Positions 1 to 12,021 of a stretch of 64,000 nucleotides of DNA are shown piece by piece. Source of the DNA: Lathyrus oleraceus (lineage: Eukaryota; Streptophyta; Magnoliopsida; Fabales; Fabaceae); the NCBI RefSeq assembly GCF_024323335.1, contig NC_066581.1, positions 435,562,238 to 435,626,237 on the forward strand. The letters run 5' to 3'. Position numbers and translations under genes: made by a program. The notes below the pieces were generated by a model. The model did not search any database. It saw only the letters and a list, made by a program, of their open reading frames with translations, and was not told where the DNA came from. Each line of letters starts with the position of its first letter. Within the stretch, counting starts at the first letter, position 1.

Positions 1-572
1 GTCTGGAGTTGGATGTAAGTCCATTGATTGGCCTTCCGTTTCCAGTTATGTGTTTCGTTTGACGTCTTAGCGTCTCCTTTCAGTGTTTTTGTTTCGGCGT
101 GCGTTAGCCGAGCTGCGAGTGCTCTGATTCTTTCTCTGGTTAGAGAAGATACGTATGCATAGGATGTGATGTCCTAGCGAGCACGTTTCCCATTTCCCCG
201 AACTACGTCGACTCTGATGCTTGTTTCTGACAAACTATGTAGGCCCAGGATGCGGCATCCTGCCGAGTCCCCTTTCTCTGTCTTCTTTCACCTGTTTGTT
301 TATTCCAGGGTGTGTGCATTCTTTGAGCAGTTATTTAGCAACCTTTTCCTATTCTTTTGAGCGCGGATCCCGTCGAGTACGATGGACGTGAGGGGTGCTA
401 ATACCTTCCCCTTGCATAATCGACTCCCGTACCTTGCAATCTCTGGTCGTAGGACCATTCCTTTCCCTTTCTCAGGTTTACTTCGAGCGTTTCCTTTCCC
501 TCCTTTGGGATAAATAACGTACGGTGGCGGCTATGTGTCGTTTCCCGCCGGTTGTTTTTCGCGAATGCGACA
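1..572 (+). repeat. LTR end of element F (Ogre-type), truncated by window edge
   Basis: This is the 3' end of an LTR in plus orientation. It ends in TGCGACA at 572 and lines up with the last ~570 bp of the E LTR (58680-59243): the CCAAT-GGACTTA type repeat (1-45), the TACGTA hairpin modules (108-180 and 199-267), the block starting GGATCCCGTCGAGTACGA (from 366), and the PBS-like TGGCGGCTATG (525-535). No PBS follows; the next bases belong to the 3' UTR of element B. So this is either the 3' LTR of a plus-strand element or a solo LTR. The 5-bp target duplicate would be ATATA (573-577); its partner lies left of the window. Confidence 0.85.
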
Positions 573-1467
<895 letters not shown>

Positions 1468-2084
1468 TTAGGAGAAGTATTTCTTGACTGCATCTAAATT
1501 CACAGGACGAGTGAAATCCTCCCCATCCATAGTTGTAAGTATCAAAGCACCGCCTGAAAAGGCTCTCTTAACAACATATGTATCTTCATAGTTTGGAGTC
1601 CACTTGCCCCTGGAATCGGGCGCGAAAGACAAAACTTTCTTGAGCAAGAGGTCACCTTCTCGGAACACATGAGGCTTGACCTTCTTATCAAAGGCTTTCT
1701 TCATCCTTTGCTGATATAACTGACCATGGCACATGGCAGTCAATCTCTTCTCTTCTATCAAATTCAGTTGGTCATAACGACTCTGAACCCATTCAGCCTC
1801 AGTCAACTTGGCTTCCATCAAGACTCTCATTGATGGGATCTCCACCTCTACTGGGAGCACATCCTCTATGCCATATACAAGGGAGAAAGGGGTTGCCCCT
1901 GTTGAAGTGCGGACAGATGTACGATAGCCATGTAAGGCAAATGGCAGCATCTCATGCCAATCTTTGTACGTAACAACCATCTTCTGGACAATCTTCTTAA
2001 TATTTTTATTAGCAGCTTCAACAACCCCAATCATCTTGGATCTATAAGGAGAAGAATTATGATGTGCTATCTTGAACTCGCTAC
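1468..2084 (-). pseudogene. pol: Element B integrase C-terminal part (3' end of pol)
   Basis: The last ~205 codons of B's pol: the end of the integrase core from just before the catalytic glutamate (motif VVEAANKN), then the C-terminal domain ending KKYFS. It is about 90% identical by eye to the end of A's pol. The fragment begins at the A insertion; the upstream part continues at 26881. One proline of the conserved PYRPKM motif is changed (RSKM) and the next N is I. This piece has no stop of its own, but the whole pol gene is dead through mutations in the other block. Confidence 0.9.
2080..2084. repeat. Target site duplication of A (left copy), GCTAC
   Basis: GCTAC directly precedes the TG start of the left A LTR and recurs at 26881-26885 directly after the CA end of the right LTR. 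A 5-bp duplication is normal for Ty3/gypsy integrases. Confidence 0.95.
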
Positions 2085-2150
2085 TGTAGCGGTGTATTCG
2101 TCACTTTATGATTTATTGACTAAATCAAAAGCAAAGCATACAAAGAAATC

Positions 2151-2159
2151 GAGTCGCCA
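2151..2159 (-). other. PBS-like sequence inside the A 3' LTR
   Basis: The sense strand reads TGGCGACTC, the first nine bases of A's own PBS, 66-74 bp inside the LTR end. The same placement is seen in C, E and F. Confidence 0.7.
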
Positions 2160-2430
2160 CCGCACTTTTATTTATCCAAAGGAATGGCTAAAAAGCGAAC
2201 AAAAGCCTAAGAAGTTTTACACATAGAAAACTAATGAAAAGATCAGAGAATCTGGGTAAGGGGTTAATTACGCAATGGGAAGGTGTTAGGCACCCAAAAC
2301 GTCCTAGGTACTCCTAGGGAGCCCTTTTCACACTTGTTGTATAAAAATGTTTATTTGTTTATGACATATTGTGCAAACAATGATGGAAGGGATGAGAAAA
2401 GAATATACAAATTATTTATTTTTGTGTTTG

Positions 2431-2496
2431 AACGGATGAACCCGTTGCCTACGTACCTTTCCATGGAAGGTAAGGATCAAAACGCCGTAGTTCGGC
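2431..2496 (-). other. Two-stem TACGTA RNA module in A 3' LTR
   Basis: The sense strand shows ACTACG, a spacer containing TTTTGATC, a stem around TTCCATGGAA, then GTACGTAGGC and a second hairpin ACGG/CCGT. C, E and F have the same layout with different stem sequences. The second copy is at 22170-22235 in the 5' LTR. Confidence 0.6.
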
Positions 2497-3110
2497 TAAA
2501 AGACTTCCAAAATATGAGTGGGTTCATTTTAAAACAAAAGCCCTAAGGTCTTTCGTTATCCACGGGAGAAAACTCAACCTTATACAAACAACGAGTCCAC
2601 CACGTGAGAACAACTTCAACTTGCTAGTGAGGGGTTAACCCTATAATGAGCAAGGAAGTCTTACAATTCAATCACTAAGGACCAAGGTGAGGTTAACATC
2701 AACCAACTAGGATAAATCAAACCTATGGCTAATGTAAGAAAACTTATCAAGAATGGACAAAGCCACAAAACAATTGAATGAGTTGGATTACCCAATTAGA
2801 GTTTATTCACAAAAGATGGTCAAAGTATGATTAGAATTCAGTTCAAAGAAGTTTTATGAAATGGAGTTTTGAAAAATCAAAGGCCTAAAGCCTAGGTTTC
2901 TATTTTGAAAAGAAGTGAAGGTGTTTGCACAATAGATGTCAAAGTTTTTGAATTAACATGTGAAAAGAGAGTTTTGGACACACACACAAAAATGGAAGGG
3001 TGAGGAAGTAAAAATTCTTAGATGTTCACCTCTTGAAATCATATGTAGATGATTCAAGTGTGTCCTTTGGAATGAGGCAACAAGCAAATAAGCAAATGAG
3101 CAAAGCAAGG

Positions 3111-3480
3111 TGATACCGGATGCCAATCAATGGACTTACACCAATCTCACAAACAAAGGTGGATACTGGATACCAATCAATGGATTTACACCAATCTCCT
3201 AAAACAAAACAATGATACCGGATGCCAATCAATGGACTTACACCAATCTCACAAACAAAGGTGGATACTGGATACCAATCAATGGATTTACACCAATCTC
3301 CTAAAACAAAACAATGATACCGGATGCCAATCAATGGACTTATACCAATCTCACAAACAAACATGGATACCGGATACCAATCAATGGATTTACACCAATC
3401 TCCTAAAACAAAACAATGATACCATATGCCAATCAATGGACTTACACTAGTCTCACACCATATCATAGGAACAACTGCCA
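3111..3480. repeat. 51/102-bp tandem repeat in A 3' LTR
   Basis: About seven copies of a ~51-bp unit in two alternating versions, giving a 102-bp higher-order period (starts near 3111, 3213, 3315, 3417). Each unit holds CCAATCAATGGAYTTACACC. Units match the diverged repeats of the C, E and F LTRs. The ORFs on both strands over this block are repeat artefacts. Confidence 0.9.
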
Positions 3481-4056
3481 AGTAATGGACTTATGCTTGT
3501 CTCCTCCATGGACAAAGCAAAAAATGCTATAAAGCAAAGCTTATGAAATGATATACAAATGATGATGATAAATGCACTAAGGCACACTCAAGCAAATATG
3601 CATAGATAAATCAAGTAAGCAGAACAATCAATTCGGTTAGCACACACTATATACAAGCAATTAGGCTCAAGCATGGTTAGACTTTACAGTCAACTGGAAT
3701 GGGGTAAGTTGTGCTCTTAACCTTAACATTGAGAGTTAAGGTGAAGCAGATGAAAAGGAGATGAGGGGTGTGCCTCATAGCTCTTATCCCTGGCCTGGGA
3801 GAGCTTTGAATAATAGAATGTGTGGGAGTTCAGAAAGTTGGAACTCTCTCCACAAGTGAATGACTCTATAGATCTTGGGTTAGTATCCGCAATGCATCAA
3901 CATGTTATGTGAGCAAAGGGATGACACACTGAATAGTAGGAGATGGACTACACATCTCTTTTATCTACTAATTGCCTCCTATGAGGACTTTTCCTGCTTG
4001 GCACAAAAAGTAAACAATCACAAGCATTGCCTCTTAAGGAGGACTTCAGACAGGTG

Positions 4057-4078
4057 CCTGGCCACATAACAGGCCAGG
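4057..4078 (-). other. Conserved LTR hairpin (CCTGGCC stem), A 3' LTR
   Basis: A perfect 7-bp stem CCTGGCC/GGCCAGG with an 8-nt loop. Counterparts are at 23796-23817 (A), 31699-31720 and 49283-49304 (C) and 57861-57882 (E). Departures from perfect pairing become G-U on the sense strand. Confidence 0.65.
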
Positions 4079-6022
4079 TCTTCCAGACTACATGAAGAAG
4101 AGAGGTTATACCTAAAGTGGTTAAGCAACCAAGCAAAAGCAAGTTCAAAACAAACTTAAGCAACTAATGTACCTGTGGAAATATCAAACAAATCAGTACA
4201 ACTGTACAGACAAACAACCAACAGTTAATGCAACAGACAACCAATATACACAATGTGGAAACCAAAAGTCAAACTCAATTGAGTCAACAGCAACCTACAA
4301 AACACACATTAGTGATCAAAAGCAAATATCAAATGCTCTCAAGATGAGGCATCATCAATTGTGTAACTTGAATGTGTAACCTGAAACAAAGCTTCAAACA
4401 TGAGCAACCAACCACTAGGTCAAAGCCTAGGGTCAAAGATGAGGAAAAAATCCAAAACAGAAGCTGAAATTTGACATGATGAAACTTCAAACAATTATTG
4501 ACACATTGCAAAAAGTCTCACATCAATATCATTTACCAAATGCATTTCATGATCATTCTAAGTTCAAGACAATTTTAAAGTCCACATGTGATCAACCAGA
4601 AAGATAAATCTCAATTAAATCAGAAATGATTCACAAAAATCTGGAAAAATCCATACATATTTAATACATCTCATATGATCAGCATGCAAAAAAATCAGAA
4701 CAATTGAGCATCATTTGATAGGGTAAGCACATAGCATAAGATGAACATCAAAAGGTGTGACACAAATTGTCACACCAACTTAGGAAATTCACAAACCAGA
4801 AACTACAAATGATAAAAATGCAAACTCAACACCAAAATATCCAGCAAAGTGTCTAGTTTCAACATGTAAATTTTCAGATTCATAGGATCAACAACCATTA
4901 TTTCACAAAGGAAAAGGCAAGGTAATGTCAAAATGCATACACATACAAGAAACCTAGGGCAAAAATTAAATCAGCCAGGCACAACTTTGATTTTCATGTT
5001 GATAAAAAACTAGAGAGAAAAAGAAAACCATAGCAAAAATCCCCATATTTTTTGGATCATTATTTGAATTGTTATGAATTTTCTAAAATGCAAATGAAAA
5101 ATGAAACAAAAATTTGAAATAGAAAATGAATTAATGAAATAATTGGAATTAATTTGAATTTGTGAAGTTGGCGCCTCCCCTAAACGCCGCGTTTCACTAA
5201 GTGGAAACGCTAGCCAATCAGAGCGCATCATGGAAACGCGCATGCAGCCAATCAAAAGTGAACCCTAACACAAACCAATGGCAACGGTTTAGAGAAACCT
5301 TAGGAAACAGAAAAGCGTGGTGTAAAACAAGAGGAAACCGTTGCCTTAGCACTGTATCATCTTCTTCAAACAGAACGCGTATGCACAGTAATTCACCAAG
5401 AACAGCATGAACAATTTTTCCAGATTTAACAAATGAGCACATAATCGTGAAGCACACACATCAAGGAGCATGAATCAATCATTGGAATGGCATATAACAT
5501 CAAGAATCATGTGAATCGAGGAAGTCAACATTTATCATGCAAACTTTAAATCAATGAATCTCAGTGAATAATGCACGGTTTTAAGTGATTCAAAGCTCAG
5601 CATGCTCACAAGAAAGAGATCTACAAGAATCACATAATAAAATTGAGAAAAGAGAGAGTCGAATTCGTGACCTCTTGAAGAGCAGTTTGGAAATTCGTGT
5701 GTTCCAGGCCTTGTAGTGCTCAGATCTTCCTCTAGCAAGCTTGTGGAGTGGATTGGATGAGGTTTGGATGTTCAATTGGTCACGATTCCACTGATTCCAG
5801 ATTTCACCATTGTTGAGTTCTTGCTTTGAGCAGCTCCAAATTTGCACGAATTCAAGTGGTTCTTGCTTGAATATTGTTCTGTGATGATGCTAGATGATGA
5901 ATTAAGCAAGGATTATGCAAGTTGCTTGAAGAAAATAAGAGAAAAATTTGAGAGAAATTTGAGAGAAAAATTGTAGATCTGAAATTTGTGAAGTGTGGTT
6001 AGCATTTTCTGTTAGGGTTTGA

Positions 6023-6032
6023 GGTTATATAC
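6023..6032 (-). promoter_or_regulatory. Probable TATA box, A 3' LTR
   Basis: The sense strand reads GTATATAACC, about 1.1 kb after the LTR start, followed by CAAACCCTAAC. The same arrangement is at 25762-25771 in the 5' LTR and, diverged, in C and E, which supports a core promoter and a U3 of about 1.1 kb. Confidence 0.6.
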
Positions 6033-7142
6033 TCCTAATTAGTCATGCTTAATTAAGATTAACAAATGGTAATTGAAATTAGCAAAGTTTGAGGTGTTTG
6101 GACAAATTTGCAATTCACCCTTATGCATGAGCATGGTGCATGAACAGTGCACGAATTTATGTTAATTTCACTTAAAATGACATTTTAAAATCATTGGTAA
6201 TTGCAAAATATCCAAATTATTCACCAATTTTAAATTGTGAAATTTCCCTCCAAAATTCAAGTGAAAATGCAAAAGTTCATGTGATGAGAAATGATGCAAT
6301 GCAATGCAAGATTATGAAATTATAGGTCATGACAAGAATTTAGCAAAAAGAGCCACATGATTTGGAGCTATGGTTTGAAAGTTATGCACTTTTGAAGTTC
6401 AATCCACACTTGGCCATGTTTTGATCATATCTCTTCAACCACAAATGAGAAATTCATGTTCTTGGACATTTTGGAAATGGGAGAGAAATATCTACAACTT
6501 TCATATTCAACAAAATTTCATTTGAAGCTTGCTTGATGATGTAATCTTGAGGAGAAAACCTTTCCATTTTTGGCAATTCCAAATTACAGGTCACTTACTA
6601 TTTTTGAAAAGTTTTCATCTGACCTCAAATTCTTCATTGTTGATGTTTGAAATGTCAAATGAGACTTGTTTGAACATGAATGAAGTATTTCCCATCACTT
6701 TCCACCTCCAAAAATCACAGTTGACTTTGCAGTTGACTGGCTAGGGTTTCAGTTGACTGAAGAATGCCTTGATGAGATTCAAGCCTCTACCACTTGAGAT
6801 TTTGATCCAAAATAACATCATAGCTCATATGAACTCTTGGGAATGATCATGGGGTCCAAATTCTTCAGAATGGCCACCATCTATAGCTCAATAACTGTCT
6901 TGACCTATAATTGCTTCATCTGCAAGTAACAAGGTTAGATGACATATTTTTGTACTTTTGGTTAGTGATTGAAATAAAAGCAATGATATACAGATGCAAA
7001 ATATGCTTGGTGATCAAGAATCACTCTCAAAAGGATAACCAACCCACAAGGAAGGAGGCAAGGTGCACAAAGATCCTTGAGGCAATGATATGATATGATA
7101 TGATGCCATGAGGGATCTTAGGGACAAAATTGGGGTCTTACA

Positions 7143-7156
7143 GATGCCCCTATTTA
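7143..7156 (-). other. Polypurine tract of element A
   Basis: The sense strand reads TAAATAGGGGCATC directly before the 3' LTR. It matches the GAATAGGGGCAGC tract of element C. It would prime plus-strand DNA synthesis. Confidence 0.85.
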
Positions 7157-7929
7157 AGGTCATTCTAGCCGGAGAAATGAAGTTTAGAAATCTTCATCTC
7201 GACGCGGTAGAATGGGCTTAAATAACAGTAACGAGACGAATTTTGGTCCCTAAGAGATCTCATGATGCAGATGTATGCATGCAAAAGAAAACAAAACTCT
7301 GTGGGGAATATGGGTCCACAAAGAAGAAAAAGACGATCCATCGGAGTAATACACTCACCAGGAACAGAGACTCTAACAGGACTCTCATGGGGATAAGAAA
7401 AGAAAGAATGCGTGAGCAGGACACGACTCTGAACTAGGGGGAAAAAAATTGACACTGCGTGAACAAAACACGACTAGACTAGAGACCTCACTGGGGAGTG
7501 AAGGACTCAAACAGGGAAAAGAAGAATTCCAAAGGAAGACACATCCATTGGAAAGACACAAACTGACTCAAACTATCCACGAAGGATACTCCGGATAAAA
7601 ATCCGGACTCGGACTGGGGAAAAGATTCACAAAGAACCTCCCTGCCGGGGAAAATTGCATATATTGGGGAAAACGCCAATACAGCAAAAGGATAAAATCA
7701 CCCCAGAAAACCACGCTGGAGAAGTGTCTAACAAAGAGACTCTCCTGGAGAAGCAACAAAGAATGAGGTGTTACCGGTATAAGGGTAACAAACTCAGGAA
7801 GAATGAATATCTAAGACCGGTATAAGGGTGAGAGATATCAATCAACCAAACATCTGAGAAAGACCTGAAAAGGTACATCACCTCAGGAAAATCTGACTCC
7901 ACAGGGGACCAAGGTCATAATAGGGAGCA

Positions 7930-8770
7930 GAAAGGAAGGAACACCAGGGATACCGGTTACTGGGTATATAATAGGTGACCGACCAAAGCGTGAATTGGTA
8001 TATATGCCAAGACACTCATCATCCGAAAGGAGGGCTTGAAAAAGCAAATCGACTTACAGGATGAACATTCGAATCCGCAACAGGAAAACGAATCTTACTC
8101 AATTGGGGACACAAACCCAAAGAGTGCATGAGATATAATATCCATTACCGTCAGAACGTGGATAGTATACTCGCATGAGATATATTATCTATTACCGTCA
8201 GAACATAGATAATATACTCGCATGGAAGGAAACACCAGGGATACCGGTTACTGGGTATATAATAGGTGACCTACCGAAAACGTGAATTGGTATATATGCC
8301 AAAACACTCATCATCCAAAACACAAACTTGTTAAAGGATGGATATTCGATTCTACAAAGAATACGAATCTTACTCTACTGAGGAAAATCAACAAAGGATT
8401 TCAACCAAAGAGCGAAAGAGATATATTATTCATTACCGTCAGAACGTGAATAATACACTCAAAAAGGAAGAGACACCAGAGATACCGGTTACTGGGTATA
8501 TAATAGGTGATCTACCAAAAAGAGAGACAATCGTTACCAACAACAACAGAGTAAACGAAAGATAACTCACAGGGGATAAATTGCAAGCATCCGGCAATTA
8601 TCCAAGAAACAACAAATATTCGATTCCGCAAAGGAATAACGAATCTTACTCGACTGGGGAAACACAACAGGCTTCGACCGAAGAGTGCATGAGATATATT
8701 ATCCATTACCGTCAGAACGTGGACAACACACTCGCATGGAAGATTATCTACAACCGGTTACTGGGTTAAT
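7930..8770. repeat. Complex tandem repeat in A 3' UTR
   Basis: A block containing ATACCGGTTACTGGGTATAT recurs near 7948, 8238 and 8481, with a shorter copy near 8753, so the period is about 240-290 bp. Linked blocks recur with it: a stretch ending GATATATTATCCATTACCGTC and a GAATCTTACTC block. The copies are diverged and partly rearranged. Confidence 0.75.
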
Positions 8771-9119
8771 AAAGGATAAATCAACCGAACAGAAAGGCAT
8801 CGGGATACCAAAACTAGGTATATAAAGATGACCGATCAAAGGGAGCAACAATCATTACCAAGCAAACGGGTAAATGAAAGAAGACTCGCTGGGGATAAAT
8901 TGCATAAACAAAAATTAACCGCAAGGACTTGCTGGCGACTTCAAAGGGGATAACATTGTAAGCATACGACAATGATCCAGAAGATTGACTGGGGATACAA
9001 TTGCTTGCAAAAGGCAAATATCCAGAAGCAAGGGAGGAATATCAACATTGAATACTGAATGAAGATAACCACAAAGAGTAACCATCATCGGTTAGGATGA
9101 ACAACAAGGTTAACTCTGC

Positions 9120-11340
9120 AAAGGGGAGAAATTAGGGTTTACAACTACCGAATACGGGGTAGAATACCAAAACTCTGGCTGGGGATAGGGTTGCTAGCAT
9201 CCGACAACTATCCACAAAAAGCACAGACTCTGTTGGGAATAAAACCACAACAACATAGGATTTACAACTACCGAATACTGGATAGAAGACCACAAAATCC
9301 ACCATCAACCAGAACGAACCACAAAGGTTACCTCTGCTAGGGGAAAAGAGATAGGACTTACAACTACCGAATACGGGGTAGTGGCCAAAACTCTGATGAG
9401 GATAAAAGATAGGGTTTACATCTACCGAATACGAGGCAGAAAACCAAAACTCCGCGTGGAAATGAAAGAATCATAATTCCGCACGGGAAACAAAATAGGG
9501 TTTATAACAAACCACCAACTGCTGAAGAGCAGAAAAACTAGGATTTATAACTACCGAATATTGGGTAGAAAACCAATCAACTCTTGTTGAGGAATAAAAG
9601 GTATATAACCACAAATTCCACCAAGAAGAGGGAACATAGGACTTACAACTACCGGTATAAGGGTAGAGGCCCAAACTTCGCTGGGGATAAAAAGAATTAC
9701 TGCCGGTTAATGGACAATTTATTCATTTATTCCACAGGGAAGCACGAGAAACAGTTGAAGAATGTCAATTCAGGATCAAACCGAAAAGACAGACTGAATC
9801 AAGACTCGTCCTATGAGGATATAACTCAATAGGAAAATCCATCCCAATATATGTGTTGGGAGGAAACGGAAGAAACCGCCATCCACGAGGATATATCTCA
9901 GTGGGGAACTGCAGAAGGAAAGACAAACACTTTCTACTTATGGGGCTTGACTCTATATGGAGAGATTTAAACGCCCGACATCCGCTTGGGAAGATCTATT
10001 ATGGAGATCTATATTTCCCATAGCAGGAAACAACAAACAAGGAGATAAAGGCAAAAAATGCAACATGAATATCTGAATGTTTATGATTATGCATGAATAT
10101 GCGTGATTTATGTTTGATGAATGCTGACAAAACAGACATATCTAACACAAACAGGCCCAGGAATCAAACGCCCGGTACTACACTTCCAGGGAGAAAACCA
10201 AATAAATCCAACTGGAAAGCCAATCTGCTGGAGATCCATATGCTAAAAAGCAAGGATCTGTGGGGAGGCAAAAGATCAGAGATATCGCAAAATCTCTGAG
10301 TGATGGAATAACAATCAACCCAACTGGAGTACAGAAAGTCACACCAGACATAACCAGCCACAAAGACGAATCTGCTGGGGCAAAGGAGAAATCCCGAGAT
10401 ATCTGCAGGGGATCCTCAGTATCAAAAGTTCATTGCACAAGCGAGGACTGCTATGAAAGCAACTCCACGTAACTCCACTAGGGAGCAACCCTCTGAGGGA
10501 GAACAGATCATCCATGTAGAATCTACTGCACAAGCAACTCTACCTGGGGAGAACACAAGTAGCCACTCCATCGGGAATACACCCACTGAAGGAAAAACAG
10601 ATCACACAAGTAGATTCTGCAACAAGCCACTCTACTGAGGATCAAAAGCAATCAGGAAATCAACCCAATCTCTGGATGATAGATCACCAACCGACCCTAC
10701 TGGGGAAACAGAGATTTTAATAAGCAGAAACTACAACAAAAGCAACTCTGTCGAGGATACCAGCTCTGGCGGAGACTCTGAGGGAATTATAACAGATGCA
10801 ATCCTGACTCTGTTGGGGATACCAACTCTTTTGGGGATTTTGCATAAATACAATCCACCAAACCACAAATCTACTGACGGCTAGGGAATCCACTGAGGGA
10901 CTCACTGGGGATATGGAGGAGAGCTGGGGGATCAACCACTGAATGCTACACCTTCCAAAAATAAATCAACAACTGCTGAGGAGGAAAATAATCATTACTC
11001 TGCTGAAGGCTAAACGCTCTGATGGGGAGATAACAACAACTCCGCTGGCGACAATGCTGAGGAAAGTGGCAAAGTACCGGGATATCAATCCACCAACCAC
11101 TGAATCTTCAAAAAGAAAGCAACCATGCTGAGGAGAAAAACAACAACTCCGCTAGCGACTGCACTGGAGAGAGTGACGGGGTACCGGGGTTTCAAACCAT
11201 CAACTACCGAATCTACCAAAAGGAAAACACCCATGCTGGGAGAGAATACTGCTGGAGAAGAAAACGAAATCTTCAACAAGCACTCTGCTTGGGGAACGAC
11301 TCCCTACAAAAGCTCTGCTTGGGGAACAACCCCACCAACA
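9120..11340. repeat. PBS-core-like motif copies in A 3' UTR
   Basis: The plus strand repeatedly shows variants of ACTCTGCTGGGGATA, for example at about 9172, 10369, 10799, 11283 and 11313. On the sense strand these read as TCCCCAGCAGAGT, the 3' end of the primer tRNA. Copies are less regular than in element C. Confidence 0.6.
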
Positions 11341-11834
11341 AAGCAGGAGAAAGAGGATACAACCATGTCAGGAATATGAACAAATGTCTTACCTGCTGGA
11401 AATCATGCCACCCTTGGGAGAGCACTGAGAAATTCTTTAATATCCTTCCATCATTGTGAATGTTCACTTTGTTTAAAACAACAAATTGAAAAAATTTATT
11501 TGTTGAAAACAATGACATTTTATCAATTAAAACATGCAAAACATTTGTTGAATTGAAATAAATAAGAGTCTAAATAATTGGATAAAAAGCTCAAATTGAT
11601 TTGATGGAATGGTAGCCTGCAAATGGCAAGACTCCATAGATCTGTACAAATTTGAGATCAGTGATATATATTGGAAGAGGGCTACATTGAACATAATGAT
11701 CCTTTCTCTACCAATTTGAATCTCGATGTATTCGAAGCTTCAGTCGACGACGAATCGAGAACCTCTGACGAAAAGACATCTGCTGAACAGAAAGTCTTGT
11801 CAGGATGCAGTTACTTGCCGAGTCCCTAATTTTT

Positions 11835-11989
11835 GCCTAGATTGCCCCAGGGTGAGGTACTCAATCTAGCGGGATGCAAATATTCTTTTTTCCAATGTCT
11901 CTAACTTTTGCCTGGATTGCCCTTGCGGGTTCTCCACCGAGACGCTCATTTTTGCTTAAGCTGCCCTTTCAGGTTTTCAACTTAGCGAG
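11835..11989 (-). other. Post-pol hairpin array of element A
   Basis: Three consecutive modules start TTTTGC-C/T-T on the plus strand. Hairpin 1 has a perfect 8-bp stem, CTAGATTG (11837-11844) with CAATCTAG (11862-11869). Hairpin 2 (11913-11936) has lost part of one arm. Hairpin 3 has TAAGCTG (11957-11963) with CAACTTA (11978-11984), whose one imperfect pair is G-U on the sense RNA. B and C have the same array at the same place. Confidence 0.7.
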
Positions 11990-12021
11990 CTATTCTGTTT
12001 TTCTTTTGCATACTCTTTTTT

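Larger units (their letters stand above)
2085..7142 (-). repeat. 3' LTR of element A
   Basis: 5058 bp, starting TGTAGCGG and ending GTCTTACA on the plus strand. On the sense strand it runs U3 (7142 to about 6032), TATA box, then a very long transcribed part with conserved hairpins (4754-4776, 4057-4078, 3779-3805, 3721-3741), a tandem repeat (3111-3480), one TACGTA two-stem module (2431-2496) and a PBS-like sequence TGGCGACTC (2151-2159). Short ORFs inside it are chance. Confidence 0.96.
7157..12021 (-). other. Element A 3' UTR, 4.9 kb, repeat-rich
   Basis: A long non-coding stretch between the pol stop and the polypurine tract. It holds complex tandem repeats (7930-8770), about ten copies of a block built on ACTACCGAATACGGGGTAG (9140-9680), scattered CTGGGGATA motifs on the plus strand, and a hairpin array next to pol (11835-11989). 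A hypervariable, satellite-forming 3' UTR is a known trait of Tat/Ogre elements. No conserved protein is seen; the many 60-90 codon ORFs are unrelated to each other. Confidence 0.85.

Noticed and set aside
3111..3480. CRISPR-like spaced repeats
   Set aside because: Units are contiguous and the so-called spacers are themselves repeats. Eukaryotic LTR context.
3026..3481. Repeated-motif protein of 151 residues (and plus-strand versions; same at 22765-23220)
   Set aside because: The 102-bp repeat period is divisible by three, so repeats stay open by chance. It lies in an LTR on the same strand as the element but has no relative in other families.
6005..6030. TTAGGGTTT near the TATA box as telomere repeat
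   Set aside because: Only a single unit, in the same place in all LTRs. It is part of the promoter region, not a telomeric tract.
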